DNA of 64,000 nt, taken from CAVPTL01 sp963794415. Its GTDB lineage: Bacteria; Actinomycetota; Thermoleophilia; Gaiellales; JAICJC01. The notes under the pieces were generated by a model. That model did not search any database. It had not been told where the DNA came from and saw nothing but the letters and a program-made list of their open reading frames with translations. The stretch's first letter is position 1. Each line of letters opens with the position of its first letter. The stretch spans positions 124,001-188,000 of the forward strand of contig CAWCDI010000002.1 in the NCBI GenBank assembly GCA_963794415.1, in the 5' to 3' direction. Position numbers and translations under genes: made by a program. Positions 53,260 to 62,551 of the stretch are shown piece after piece.

Positions 53260-55664
53260 TGGCGAGTAGCGGCGACAACGGGCGCACGGTCGGCCGCTAC
53301 ACCATCGTCCGCGAGATCGGGCGCGGGGGCATGGCGACGGTGTTCCTCGCGCGCCAGCAGGGCCTCGAGCGCGACGTCGCGCTGAAGCAGCTGGCCGCCT
53401 TCCACGCTGCCGATGCGACGTTCAGCGAGCGGTTCCTGCGCGAGTCGCAGATGGCGGGCTCGCTGAGCCACCCGAACATCGTGACGGTGTTCGACTTCTT
53501 CGAGGCCGACGGCTCGCCCTACATCGCGATGGAGTACCTCGAGCGCGGGTCGCTGCGGCCGTGGATCTCGTCGCTCGACCTGGCAGCATCCAGCGGCGCC
53601 ATCATGGACGTGCTCGCCGGGCTCGCCCACGCGGAGGAGCGGCGGATCGTGCACCGCGACCTGAAGCCCGAGAACCTGATGCTCACCAACCAGGGCCGCA
53701 TCAAGATCGCCGACTTCGGCATCGCCAAGGCCTACGACGAGGCCACGCCCCAGGTCAACCTCACCCAGACCGGGATGACGATGGGGACGCCCACCTACAT
53801 GGCGCCGGAGCAGGCGCTGGGCAAGGAGGTGGGGCCGTGGACAGACCTCTACTCGGTGGGCGTGATCGCCTACGAGATGCTGGTCGGGAAGGTGCCGTTC
53901 CACGACTCCGACACGCCGATGGCGATCCTCATGCGGCAGGTGAACGACCCCATCCCGCCGCCGCGATCGATCAACCCCGACCTCGACCCCGACCTCGGGA
54001 TGTGGCTCGAGAAGATGCTCCACAAGGATCCCGAGCAGCGCTACCGCAGCGCGACCGAGGCCGGCGACGACCTCGACGAGATCGTGATCGACCAGCTCGG
54101 GCCGCGCTGGCGGCGAAGCTCGGGGATCACGACGCTCCCGATCGCGGCAGAGGCCGGCGCGGCTGCGGGCGCCGCCACGGTGCCGCCCACCGCTGCGCCG
54201 CCGGTGACGCCCCCTGCGACGGCGGCGCCGGCCGACGACGGCTTCGTGACGTTCGGCGCCGCGCCGGTGATCCCGCCGCCGGCCGATGTCCCGCCGGCCG
54301 CCGCTGAGCCGCCGCCTCCTCCGCCTCCACCACCCCCTGCTGTGGAGACGCCGGCCGAGCCCCAGCCGGAGCCCGCGCCCGTCCCGGCCATGGCGACAGC
54401 GGCGCCGGTCACCCCGGCCACCCAGAAGGCGGTGCCGGAGCCCGAGGGCACCTACGACTGGCCGACCGCCGCGAAGGGCGGGGGGAGCAACTCGAAGAAG
54501 ACGCTCCTGGTCATCGGCGCGGTGGTCGTGCTGATCGCCGCGGTCGCCGCCGTCTACGGGATCACGCAGAGCGGCGGCAGCTCGTCCGCGAAGCCGCCGC
54601 CGATCACCACGCAGGTCACGTCGTGGACGGTCGCGAACTTCCCGCAGTCGGCCCAGTCCGAGGTGATCAGCGGGATCGGCTCGGGGCCGGGCGGGTTTGC
54701 GGCAGTCGGGTACGTGAACAGCGCCAAGGGCCCGCGCGCCGCGGTGTGGACATCGCCCACCGGGGCGACCTGGAAGCTCACCGCACCGCTCGACGAGGGC
54801 TCACCGGCCGGGCACCAGTCGCTGGGCGGCGTGGTGGTCGATGGCCCGGACATCCTCGTAAGCGGGCGCACGCCCACCAAGCAGAGCAAGGACAGCGCCG
54901 CGGTGTGGATGTCCACCGACGGCGGGGCGACCTGGAAGTCCACCGGGCCCGCCCCCGACGCGAAGGCCGCCGCGATGCACGACGTCGTGAAGACGCCCAA
55001 CGGCTACGTCGGCGTGGGCGAGTCGGGCAACGACGCCGCCGCCTGGACGTCGGCCGACGGCACCTCGTGGAAGCCCGCCTGCCCCTACGGCGCGAGCGGG
55101 TGCGTGGTGGCCGGGCGCCAGCAGCTGCGCGGGGCAACGGCGCTCGGCAACGTCGTGGTGGCGGTGGGCGAGGACAACGGCAAGCCGTCGGTGTGGGGGC
55201 TCAGCCCCTCGGGCTGGTCGCGCGTCTGGCTCGGCACCATGCCGGGATCGATGGCCGACATCGCCCAGCTGAACGCAAACACGCTGGTCGCCGTGGGCTT
55301 CACCGGCACCGGCGACGCGACGTCCCCCACGGCGTGGACGTCGGTGGACGGCGGGGCCCACTGGACGGCCGGCACCACGCTCGCGCCGCCCACCGCGAGC
55401 TCCGAGGCGTGGGGCGTGACCGCGGTGCCCGGCGGCGGGGCAACGGCGGTCGGCGGCGTCACCAGCGGCCAGTCGTTCGACGCCGCGATCTGGACGACGA
55501 CCAACGGGAAGACGTGGAAGCAGTCGCCGCCGAGCGCATTCGATGCACCGGCCGGCAGCTCGCTCAACGCCGCGGCGGCCGGTGGCGGGGCCGTCATCGC
55601 GGCGGGCTGGAGCGGCGTGGGCACGTCACAGCGCGCGGCGGCCTGGCGCGAGCCCATCAAGTAG
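53259..55664 (+). CDS. Transmembrane Ser/Thr kinase with outer beta-propeller
   Basis: An 801-residue PknB-type kinase. The glycine loop is GRGGMATVFLA, the ATP lysine lies in VALKQL, the catalytic loop HRDLKPENL (about 133), DFGIAK (about 152) and MAPEQ. A proline/alanine-rich linker (about 290-410) leads to one membrane helix (about 414-436). The outer part (about 450-801) has at least five WxSxDGxxW-type repeats (AAVWTSPTGATW, AAVWMSTDGGATW, AAAWTSADGTSW), so it is probably a BNR-like beta-propeller sensor instead of the usual PASTA repeats. The ATG overlaps the PAAR-like stop. Likely partner: the FHA protein at 57722. Confidence 0.88.
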   Translation: MASSGDNGRTVGRYTIVREIGRGGMATVFLARQQGLERDVALKQLAAFHAADATFSERFLRESQMAGSLSHPNIVTVFDFFEADGSPYIAMEYLERGSLRPWISSLDLAASSGAIMDVLAGLAHAEERRIVHRDLKPENLMLTNQGRIKIADFGIAKAYDEATPQVNLTQTGMTMGTPTYMAPEQALGKEVGPWTDLYSVGVIAYEMLVGKVPFHDSDTPMAILMRQVNDPIPPPRSINPDLDPDLGMWLEKMLHKDPEQRYRSATEAGDDLDEIVIDQLGPRWRRSSGITTLPIAAEAGAAAGAATVPPTAAPPVTPPATAAPADDGFVTFGAAPVIPPPADVPPAAAEPPPPPPPPPPAVETPAEPQPEPAPVPAMATAAPVTPATQKAVPEPEGTYDWPTAAKGGGSNSKKTLLVIGAVVVLIAAVAAVYGITQSGGSSSAKPPPITTQVTSWTVANFPQSAQSEVISGIGSGPGGFAAVGYVNSAKGPRAAVWTSPTGATWKLTAPLDEGSPAGHQSLGGVVVDGPDILVSGRTPTKQSKDSAAVWMSTDGGATWKSTGPAPDAKAAAMHDVVKTPNGYVGVGESGNDAAAWTSADGTSWKPACPYGASGCVVAGRQQLRGATALGNVVVAVGEDNGKPSVWGLSPSGWSRVWLGTMPGSMADIAQLNANTLVAVGFTGTGDATSPTAWTSVDGGAHWTAGTTLAPPTASSEAWGVTAVPGGGATAVGGVTSGQSFDAAIWTTTNGKTWKQSPPSAFDAPAGSSLNAAAAGGGAVIAAGWSGVGTSQRAAAWREPIK

Positions 55665-55667
55665 CCC

Positions 55668-55700
55668 GTGAATATTAAGTGCCTGGCACCGTTTATGCAC
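55668..55700. repeat. 33-bp palindromic repeat, copy D
   Basis: GTGAATA at 55668 to ATGCAC at 55700 around TGCCTGGCACC. It lies between the convergent kinase and NlpC/P60 genes and contains the stop codon of the latter (TAA on the minus strand, 55695-55693). Its left half is identical to that of copy B. Confidence 0.8.
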
Positions 55701-57741
55701 CGCCGTTGAGCAGCGAGTTCGCCGTGTCCAGCTGCTCCTGGTAGCGGTAGCGGTACTGGGCCGCGCAGCCCTCCACGTCGCCCACCCAGTTGCCGTACTG
55801 GCTGGGATCCTTGCCGTAGTTCGCGTAGCCCTCCGCCAGCCGCTGCTTGTGGATGGCAACCGCGTGATCGATGAACCACTTCAGCTGCAGCTCGGGCTTG
55901 TGCTCGAACCCGGGGTAGTCGCGCTCCCAGATGGACGTGCGCATCTGGAAGAAGCCCAGCGAGTCGCGATCGCCGTACTGCAGGTTTCGCAGGCCCGACT
56001 CGCTGAGCGCCGCCATGATCGGGAGCTGCGGCGGGATGCCGGCCTTCCGCGCCTCGCCCGCCATCCACTCGGCGATCTTCGCCCGCGGCGCGTTGTCGCC
56101 CGGGTAGGGGATCTCACCCGCGCCGAGACCGCCCATGCCGTGCGCGTCGGCCGCGGCGGCGACAGGGTGCATCCCCGCCGCGCCGAACTGGGCCGTACCG
56201 GGCGTCGCCTGCACCGCGGGCATCGCGCTGCTCATGCCCGGCCCGGCGGGGGCTGCGAGCGCGGCGCCGCCGGATCCGCCCTGCATCTGCTCCACCTCGC
56301 GCACCGCCCACTGCGGCATCGGCGCGTTGGCGCCCGCGAGCCCCGAGACCCGCCGCGCACCTGCATACTGCGCCGCGTAGTAGGGGTCGTCCAGCCGCGC
56401 GTACTTCACCACGTCGCCGGTGTGCGGGGCCTCGATGAACCGGCCGTGGCCCACGTACATCCCCACGTGGTGGACGTCGCCGTTCTCGCGGAAGAACACC
56501 AGGTCGCCGGCCTCCAGCTGGCTGCGCGGCACGGCCTTGCCGTTGAAGATCTGCTCCTCCGAGGTGCGGTCGAGGTGCACGCCAACCTTGTTCCACACGT
56601 ACTGCATCAGCCCCGAGCAGTCGAACCCCGACGGGCTCTCGCCGCCGTAGACGTACTTGGTGCCCAGGTAGCTCTGGGCGATCTTCACGGCGACCGCCGC
56701 GCGCAGCGTCTCGGGATCGCCGGCAAGGCTCGAGCCCATCGCGCCGGCGGCGTCTGCGACCGGAGCGCCCGACGCGGCCACCACGTGATGGTCAGCGACA
56801 GCGGCCACGGGGGCAGCGGCTGGGGCGCCGCCCATGCCGTCGCCGGTCGCGGGCACGATCCGCCGGGCGTTCACGAAGTGATCCTTGAACACGCTCACAG
56901 CCTGGATCTGCACGTCGGTGCCGGTGTGCGGCGCCGCGATCACCTTGCCGTCGCCGATGTACATCACCACGTGCTCGGGGTCGGAGCCCCCGTCCCAGTT
57001 GGAGAAGATCAGGTCGCCGGGCTTGAAGTGGCCCCACTGCACCGCCGTGCCCTGGGCCGCCTGCGTCCACGTCGTGCGGCCGAGGCTGGTGACGCCCGCC
57101 TGGCGGTAGGCCCACTGCACCAGGCCCGAGCAGTCGTACCCGATCTTGGGATCCTCCCCGCCCCAGACGTAGGGCTCGCCCAGCATCTTCTTGGCCTGGG
57201 CCACCGCCTCGAGCGCCTTGGGCGCCGCGTCGCCCTGCATCATCCCGCCCGGCGCGCTGCCGCCGGCAAGCTCGATCGCCACCGGGTTCTGCTGCGCGTT
57301 CGAAGATGCGACGGGCATCGCCGAGATCGACCCGGCAGGCGGCGCCACCGATCCCGCGGCCGGCGCCACGGGCGGCGGCTCGGTGGACGACGGCACCACG
57401 GCGAGGCCCGGCCGCGTGGCGTGAGCCTCCGCAGCGGCAGCCGCGTGGGCTGCGTGGCCGTGTGCCTGGGGCATGATCTGCTCGGCGAAGTGCGCGATGC
57501 TGATGCCCTCGGCGGCAGCGGCAAAGATCACGCCGGCCAGGCTCGAGCGCGATTCGCGCAGCTCGATGGTCTCGGTGCCGCGGCCCACCTCCCCGAGCTC
57601 CGCGCCGAGCCCGGGCATGCCGAGCTCCTGGCAGACGCCCACGGGATCGACCCGAAACCGCGCCCTAAGCGCCGGATCCATCAGCAGCTGGGCGATCAGC
57701 GCAGGGGCATCGTCCGATGGCTCAGCTGCCACCTGCTCCAC
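55693..57741 (-). CDS. Double NlpC/P60 plus lysozyme-like cell-wall hydrolase
   Basis: A 682-residue protein. It has two NlpC/P60 cysteine-peptidase domains, each complete: YDCSGLVQWAY (about 200) with PEHVVMYIGDG, and FDCSGLMQYVW (about 370) with VHHVGMYVGHG. A C-terminal transglycosylase-like domain holds the glutamate in ALSESGL (about 580) and SLGFFQMR. Ala/Pro/His-rich linkers join them. No signal peptide is visible; the N-terminus (ALIAQLLMDPALRARFRVDP) is a short helical leader, so export may depend on the injection machine. It would cut peptide stems and glycan strands of peptidoglycan. GTG start; overlaps the M50 gene by 20 bases. Confidence 0.85.
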   Translation of the reverse strand: MEQVAAEPSDDAPALIAQLLMDPALRARFRVDPVGVCQELGMPGLGAELGEVGRGTETIELRESRSSLAGVIFAAAAEGISIAHFAEQIMPQAHGHAAHAAAAAEAHATRPGLAVVPSSTEPPPVAPAAGSVAPPAGSISAMPVASSNAQQNPVAIELAGGSAPGGMMQGDAAPKALEAVAQAKKMLGEPYVWGGEDPKIGYDCSGLVQWAYRQAGVTSLGRTTWTQAAQGTAVQWGHFKPGDLIFSNWDGGSDPEHVVMYIGDGKVIAAPHTGTDVQIQAVSVFKDHFVNARRIVPATGDGMGGAPAAAPVAAVADHHVVAASGAPVADAAGAMGSSLAGDPETLRAAVAVKIAQSYLGTKYVYGGESPSGFDCSGLMQYVWNKVGVHLDRTSEEQIFNGKAVPRSQLEAGDLVFFRENGDVHHVGMYVGHGRFIEAPHTGDVVKYARLDDPYYAAQYAGARRVSGLAGANAPMPQWAVREVEQMQGGSGGAALAAPAGPGMSSAMPAVQATPGTAQFGAAGMHPVAAAADAHGMGGLGAGEIPYPGDNAPRAKIAEWMAGEARKAGIPPQLPIMAALSESGLRNLQYGDRDSLGFFQMRTSIWERDYPGFEHKPELQLKWFIDHAVAIHKQRLAEGYANYGKDPSQYGNWVGDVEGCAAQYRYRYQEQLDTANSLLNGGA

Positions 57742-59392
57742 CCTTTCTGCGCGTCACCCGCCTCAACAACGGCCTCCCGACTGTCACCACCACCGGCATC
57801 AGCAGCAACAGATCGAACGCGCCGATGATGACCAGAGCGATCCAGCGCTTCGGCGCCACATCCACCAGCACCGCGTAATACCGGACACTCATCAGTATGC
57901 CGAAGGCGGCTGCGACTAGCAACCACCCGATCCCGGCCAGGGCGTACACCTCCAGCACGCGCGTGTCGGTCTGCTCCACGGGCTCGCCGGCCAGCCGCAG
58001 CGCCAGCCGCTCGCGGGCGCGCTTGCGAAGGCCCGGCTGGCCGACCATGTCCACCAGCACGTGGTAGCCGTCGCGATCCATGAACGGGTTGAGGTTGAGG
58101 ACGGCCCCGAGGTAGGCGCCGATCACGATCTGGAATGCCACCTCGCGCACCGATCCGCCGGCCGCGACGCCCACCAGCGCGCAGGCACCGCCCACGACGA
58201 AGTCGCTCACCGGGCCGGCGAGGCTCACCGCGATGCGCCGCCGGCGCGGCTCGAACCACGCCTCGGAGGTGTCCACGAACGCGTAGGGGAAGATCAGCAG
58301 GAGCTTCAGCCCGGCCCGGCGCACGCGCCGCCCGAACGACGACATGGTGAGGCCGTGCGCGCACTCGTGGAACGCCACCACCGCGAAGCGGCCGATGAGG
58401 AAGCAGAGGCTGCCGAGGCCCAGGCTGTGGTTCACGATGAGCGGGTTGGCCGAGCCCGTCGCCACCAGCCAGATGAAGCCCGCGAGGCCGCCGATCGCGA
58501 TCAGCGCCTGGAGCAGGAGCACCGGCCGGGTGAAGAGCAGGAAGCCGCCGTGCCGGTACACCCAGTCGAAGAACCGCCCGGCGCCGCCGAACGTCAGCTC
58601 GCGCGGCTGGAAGAGGCTGCGAAGGCCGCCGCCGAGCTCCATCTCGCCCCTGCCCTCGACGCCCTCGAGCATGCCGCGATCGCCGAGGTCTGCCAGCAGC
58701 CGCGCGAGCCTGGCCGGGCCGGTTGGCCCCAGCCGCTGCTCTGCCTCGGCGATCAGCTCGGGCAGCGTGCAGCTGCCGTCCATCAGCTGGAAGAGCTCGG
58801 CCTCGGGCTCGCCCATCCGCAGGTAGTCCTGCCCGCGCAGGTCGGCCAGCATGTAGCGGCGATCGCCCTCGGCGGCGTCGAGCCGCTTCATCGCCCAGCC
58901 CGACCGCACCCGCGGCCGGAACCCGAACTCGCCGGCGTCGGAGGCCATCCGCTCGGCGCCGACAGCAGGTACCAGCAGGCTCGCACCGGGGGGCACCACG
59001 ATGGTGCGGCCGGCGTGATGCTCGTCGCGCGGGCGCTCCACCACGATCCTCGTGTCGCCCACGCGCACGCGGTCGCCGTCGCGCAGCGGCTGGGCCTCGC
59101 CCGAGACCTGCACGTCGTTCAGGTAGGTGCCGTGGCTCGATCCGGCGTCGCGCAGAAACGATCCCGCCGGGGTGACCGCGGCCTCGGCGTGATGGCGCGA
59201 GACGCTGGGATCATCCAGCCGGATGTCGCAGTCGGTCGCCCGGCCGATGGTGATCTTCTCGACCAGCGCGACCCGCGTGGTGGCTCCCACAACCAGCTCG
59301 AGCTCGGGCGGCGCGCCGGCGCGCGAGGCGCCGCAGCTGGGACAGGGCCGGTCGTCTCGGGGACGCTGGCGGCGGCACGCCCGGCACAGCAT
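57722..59392 (-). CDS. Zinc ribbon-FHA-M50 metallopeptidase membrane protein
   Basis: A 556-residue multidomain protein. A zinc ribbon (Cys3, Cys6, Cys17, Cys20) is followed by an FHA domain (about 30-115: GRATDCDIRL, SRHHAE, SSHGTYLND), which binds phosphothreonine. Next comes a PqqD-like segment (AELFQLMDGSCTLPELIAEA) and then several membrane helices with the zinc site HECAH (about 341-345) and LNPFMDRDGYHVLVD (about 434), as in M50 peptide zinc metallopeptidases. The FHA part is a natural receiver for the kinase at 53259. The substrate of the protease is unknown. Start ATG 59392, two bases from the previous stop. Confidence 0.85.
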   Translation of the reverse strand: MLCRACRRQRPRDDRPCPSCGASRAGAPPELELVVGATTRVALVEKITIGRATDCDIRLDDPSVSRHHAEAAVTPAGSFLRDAGSSHGTYLNDVQVSGEAQPLRDGDRVRVGDTRIVVERPRDEHHAGRTIVVPPGASLLVPAVGAERMASDAGEFGFRPRVRSGWAMKRLDAAEGDRRYMLADLRGQDYLRMGEPEAELFQLMDGSCTLPELIAEAEQRLGPTGPARLARLLADLGDRGMLEGVEGRGEMELGGGLRSLFQPRELTFGGAGRFFDWVYRHGGFLLFTRPVLLLQALIAIGGLAGFIWLVATGSANPLIVNHSLGLGSLCFLIGRFAVVAFHECAHGLTMSSFGRRVRRAGLKLLLIFPYAFVDTSEAWFEPRRRRIAVSLAGPVSDFVVGGACALVGVAAGGSVREVAFQIVIGAYLGAVLNLNPFMDRDGYHVLVDMVGQPGLRKRARERLALRLAGEPVEQTDTRVLEVYALAGIGWLLVAAAFGILMSVRYYAVLVDVAPKRWIALVIIGAFDLLLLMPVVVTVGRPLLRRVTRRKGGAGGS

Positions 59393-59393
59393 G

Positions 59394-61895
59394 TCAGGGG
59401 GTCGCGACCTGCTGGGGCAGATACGACGGGTTGCAGCCGACCTGGCCCGGGATGGCGACCGGCGTGGGGGTCGGGGCGTTGGGATCGAGCACGGTGATGG
59501 GCGAGGTGGCCTGGCACTGCGCCGCCGAGTAGGCCAGCGCGCTTGTCGGCCCACCATGCCAGCGCGCCGGCGGGGATCGGCGTGGCGCCCACCTGCTTGG
59601 GCGTCTGCAGCGCCCCGTTCTGGATCTGGGCGATCTGCAGCACCGGGGCCGTCGCACCCACGCTCAGGGCGAGCTCGCGGCCCTTGGGGCTGAACGCCGC
59701 GTACTGCACCGGGCCGGTGACGACCAGGCCCGGGGTCTCGACCCAGTCGCTGCCGTTGGCGTCAAACGGCGTCTGGGTGGTGAACTGCACCATGCCGGCC
59801 GGCTGCTCGGTGGTGGGATCGAGCGCCACCGCCATGATCGAGAGGCCGTCCGGCGCCCACGTCGGCCGGTCGAGGTCGTAGGTGGCATCCGGCGAGGTGC
59901 ACGGCACCGCGGCGGGGGCGTCGAGGTCGGCGAAGCAGAGCGTCGAGCCGGTCGAGCCCGTCGGCGGCCACACGGTGTAGGCCACGACGTGCTTGGTGGG
60001 ATCGGGCGCGAACACGGGCCGGTGGGCATCCACGCCGGCCGCGCTCAGCGGCTGATCGACGGCCGGCGTGGCCGCCTGGTTGATGACGTGCACCGCGCCC
60101 GCACCGCCGGATGCCCGCTGCAGGTAGGCGAGCTGGGTCGCATCGGGGCTGTAGGACGGCTCGGTGTCGGTGGCGCCCGTTGTCGAGATGAGCTTGGCGG
60201 CCTTCGCGCCGGGCTGCTGCACGAAGATGCTCGTGAGATCGTCATAGGTCACCGGCGGCGGCTGTGACACGTAGATGGTGATGGGGCTCCCCTTCGGCAC
60301 CATCTGGCCCGCGGCCGGCGTCTGCGAGATGGTCTGGCCGAAGGCCACCGCGGGATCCAGCAGCGGCACCTTCTGCACGGTGAATCCGGCTGCAGCGGCG
60401 GCTGCGGGAGTGGCCGGCACCGCGGCGTTGGGGCTGCCCCCGCCGTTGGCTGCCGCCGCGGCGGCCGAGACGTTGAACGTGACCTTCACCGGCGCGCCCT
60501 GGGCCACGAGCTGGCCGGCGGCCGGCGCCTGGCAGTTGCTCGCGAGCGAGTGGTCGGTCGCCGCCGGCGTGGGGTCGGGCGGCACCAGCGCGAGCCCGGC
60601 CTGCTTTGCCAGCGCCGTTGCCTGGGCGAGCGTCTGGCCGCACAGGTTGGGCACCTTGGCGGTGGGCGGCCCGGCGCCGAGCACCACCGAGACGACGGCG
60701 TTCTTCTTGGCTGAGCTCTTACCCTCGGGCGTCTGGGAGATGATCTTGCCCCAGTCCTTCGAGTCGCCGGGAAGCGTCTTCGTCTGCGGCAGGTCGGTCG
60801 AGAGCTGGAGCCCGGCGTCCTTCAGCTTCGCGCCGGCCTGGGCGAGCGTGTCGCCGCGCAGGCTGGGCACCGATACCGACTTGTTGGAGTACTGGTTCCA
60901 GAGGAAGACGGCCGCCACGATCAGGAGCGCCAGCACGATGGGCGACCACCACGGCAGCCACGGCTTCTGCTTGAAGACGCCCGCGCACCGGCTCTGCCTG
61001 AGCGCCGTCGGCGGAGGTCGCTGCCACCGTGAACGGCCGCTCCACGGGCCGGCCCACCCAGATCTGGCTGCGCGGCTCCACCGTGAACTCGGTGCCGGCG
61101 CGACGGCCGGGATTGGCCGTGACCTTGCGGTCGGCGAACGTGAACTTGCAGAGCTGCTCCTCGTCCTCGCCGTCGTAGCCGATCTCGATGGGGGCGTTGC
61201 CGCTGTTTCGGGTCGCGACGGCGAAGCTCGCCTTGCGCCGGCCGCTGCCGCGCTCGGGCCGAAGCTCGGACTCGAGCTGGTGAAACGGCGTGATGGTGAG
61301 CTCGGCGTCCACCGCCCCCACGTCGGCGCCGCTTGCCCGTGACCGCGCCACCAGCGTGACCGGGCGCGCCCCGGCCGTCGCCTCGGCGCTCCGCGGCGGG
61401 TGGAACTGCACGCGCAGATCGTGCTCGAAGTCCCCTGCCCGGGCGCCGAACGGCACGAGATAGACGGTGGAGGGCGTGATGGTGTACCAGCTCGGCCGGG
61501 ATCCCCTCGAGCCGCAGATCGTAGTTGTCCACCTTGCCGCTCTGGTTTCGGACGGCGCCCTGCAGCTCGCCCTGACCGCCGGGCGGCATGCTCACCGTGG
61601 GCCGGCCCGAGGCGGTGCCGTCGGGGCCGCCGAGCGTCAGCTGCACCTCATCGGAGCGCGCGACCGGCGGCGCGGCGGGCGCCTGGGGCGGCGGGGGCGG
61701 AGGCGGTGACGCGGCCGGCGGCGGCGTCGGTGGCGGGCCGGCGGGCGGATGGCCCGGCGAGGGCGGCGAGACGGCAGCGGGCGGCGGCACCGCGGGCACA
61801 GCGCGGGTGGGATCCCAGCGCAGGTAGTTCTTGCACTTCGCGCAGAAGTCGGCGTCGTCGGGGTTCTCGTGCTGACAGCGCGGGCAGACCTTCAT
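59394..61895 (-). CDS. Zinc ribbon/Ig-like/PASTA/propeller membrane protein, three frameshifts
   Basis: About 832 residues after correction. Order: zinc ribbon (CPRC at 4-7, CAKC at 18-21), proline-rich linker, beta-sandwich repeats (SMPPGGQGELQGAVRNQSG; FAVATRNSGNAPIEI), one membrane helix (VLALLIVAAVFLW), at least two PASTA repeats (VPSLRGDTLAQAGAKL; VPNLCGQTLAQATALA), and a C-terminal TolB/WD40-like propeller (EPSYSPDATQLAYL; RPTWAPDGLSIMAV). The frame is broken at 61487-61488, 60980-60982 and 59543-59544, each by one extra base; correction joins ELYTITPSTVYLVPFG, PVRGVFKQKPW and ADSALAYSAAQ. PASTA may sense peptidoglycan. ATGA overlap with the tail gene upstream. Confidence 0.72.
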
Positions 61896-62551
61896 GAGCC
61901 GCCGGCCGCCGGAGTTCGTGGCTGCTTCACACGCAGACGGTATCCCACTCCGACGGGCTTCAGCTGATCGATGACCCGGGCGACCTCGGCCTGCTCGGCC
62001 ACGGGCAGCGGCGCGTCGCAGTAGACCACGAACGCCCGCGCCGGCGGCTGGGCCGGCAGCTTGTCGTCGGCAACCACGCCGCCGCCGTCCTCTACACGCA
62101 GGGGATAGTCGGGGAAGATGATGCTGAGCGCGAGCTCGAGCCCTCCCCGCGTGCCGCGGCGCCGGGCGAGCTCCGGCGCCCGCCGGACCAGGGCGCGGCG
62201 GCGCTCGAGCGGCCACGTCTCGTCCATCTCGAGGCCGAGCCAGGCGGCCATCAGGTCGAGCATGTCGGCCGGGGCGAGCTCGGGGCTGAGGTGCGCAGGG
62301 AGGCTGTCGAGGAGCGCCGTGGGCGGATCGAGCACCTGCTCGAGCGCCGCCACGAACCCCAGCGCGAACTGCGCCGAGGCGCCCCGCCGGGCCATGAACC
62401 CGGGCGAGTGGTACACCGTCGGCAGCCCGTTCTGCAGCGTCCGGCGGCGGCTGATGACCGCCGGCACGTCGCGGTGGATCGCCGGCGTGTCGGGGTTCAC
62501 CGCCACGGCGGGCAGCATCGCGACGGTGGAGGAGGTGTCGTATCCGGCCAC
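61892..62551 (-). CDS. Phage tail protein I-like (tail/baseplate wedge) protein
   Basis: A 219-residue protein of the phage-tail-protein-I type (P2 gpI, Afp12-like; the tail-protein family I know as TIGR02242). It has the pattern LPTVYHSPGFMARR near residue 45, then PADMLDLMAAWLGLEMDETWPLERRRALVRRAPELARRRGTRGGLELALSI, of which each piece is family-like: a hydrophobic helix, DETWP and RRGTRGGLE. It attaches to the baseplate J protein. In injection-system clusters this gene usually follows baseplate J, as here, with no gap between the two. Confidence 0.8.
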   Translation of the reverse strand: MAGYDTSSTVAMLPAVAVNPDTPAIHRDVPAVISRRRTLQNGLPTVYHSPGFMARRGASAQFALGFVAALEQVLDPPTALLDSLPAHLSPELAPADMLDLMAAWLGLEMDETWPLERRRALVRRAPELARRRGTRGGLELALSIIFPDYPLRVEDGGGVVADDKLPAQPPARAFVVYCDAPLPVAEQAEVARVIDQLKPVGVGYRLRVKQPRTPAAGGS

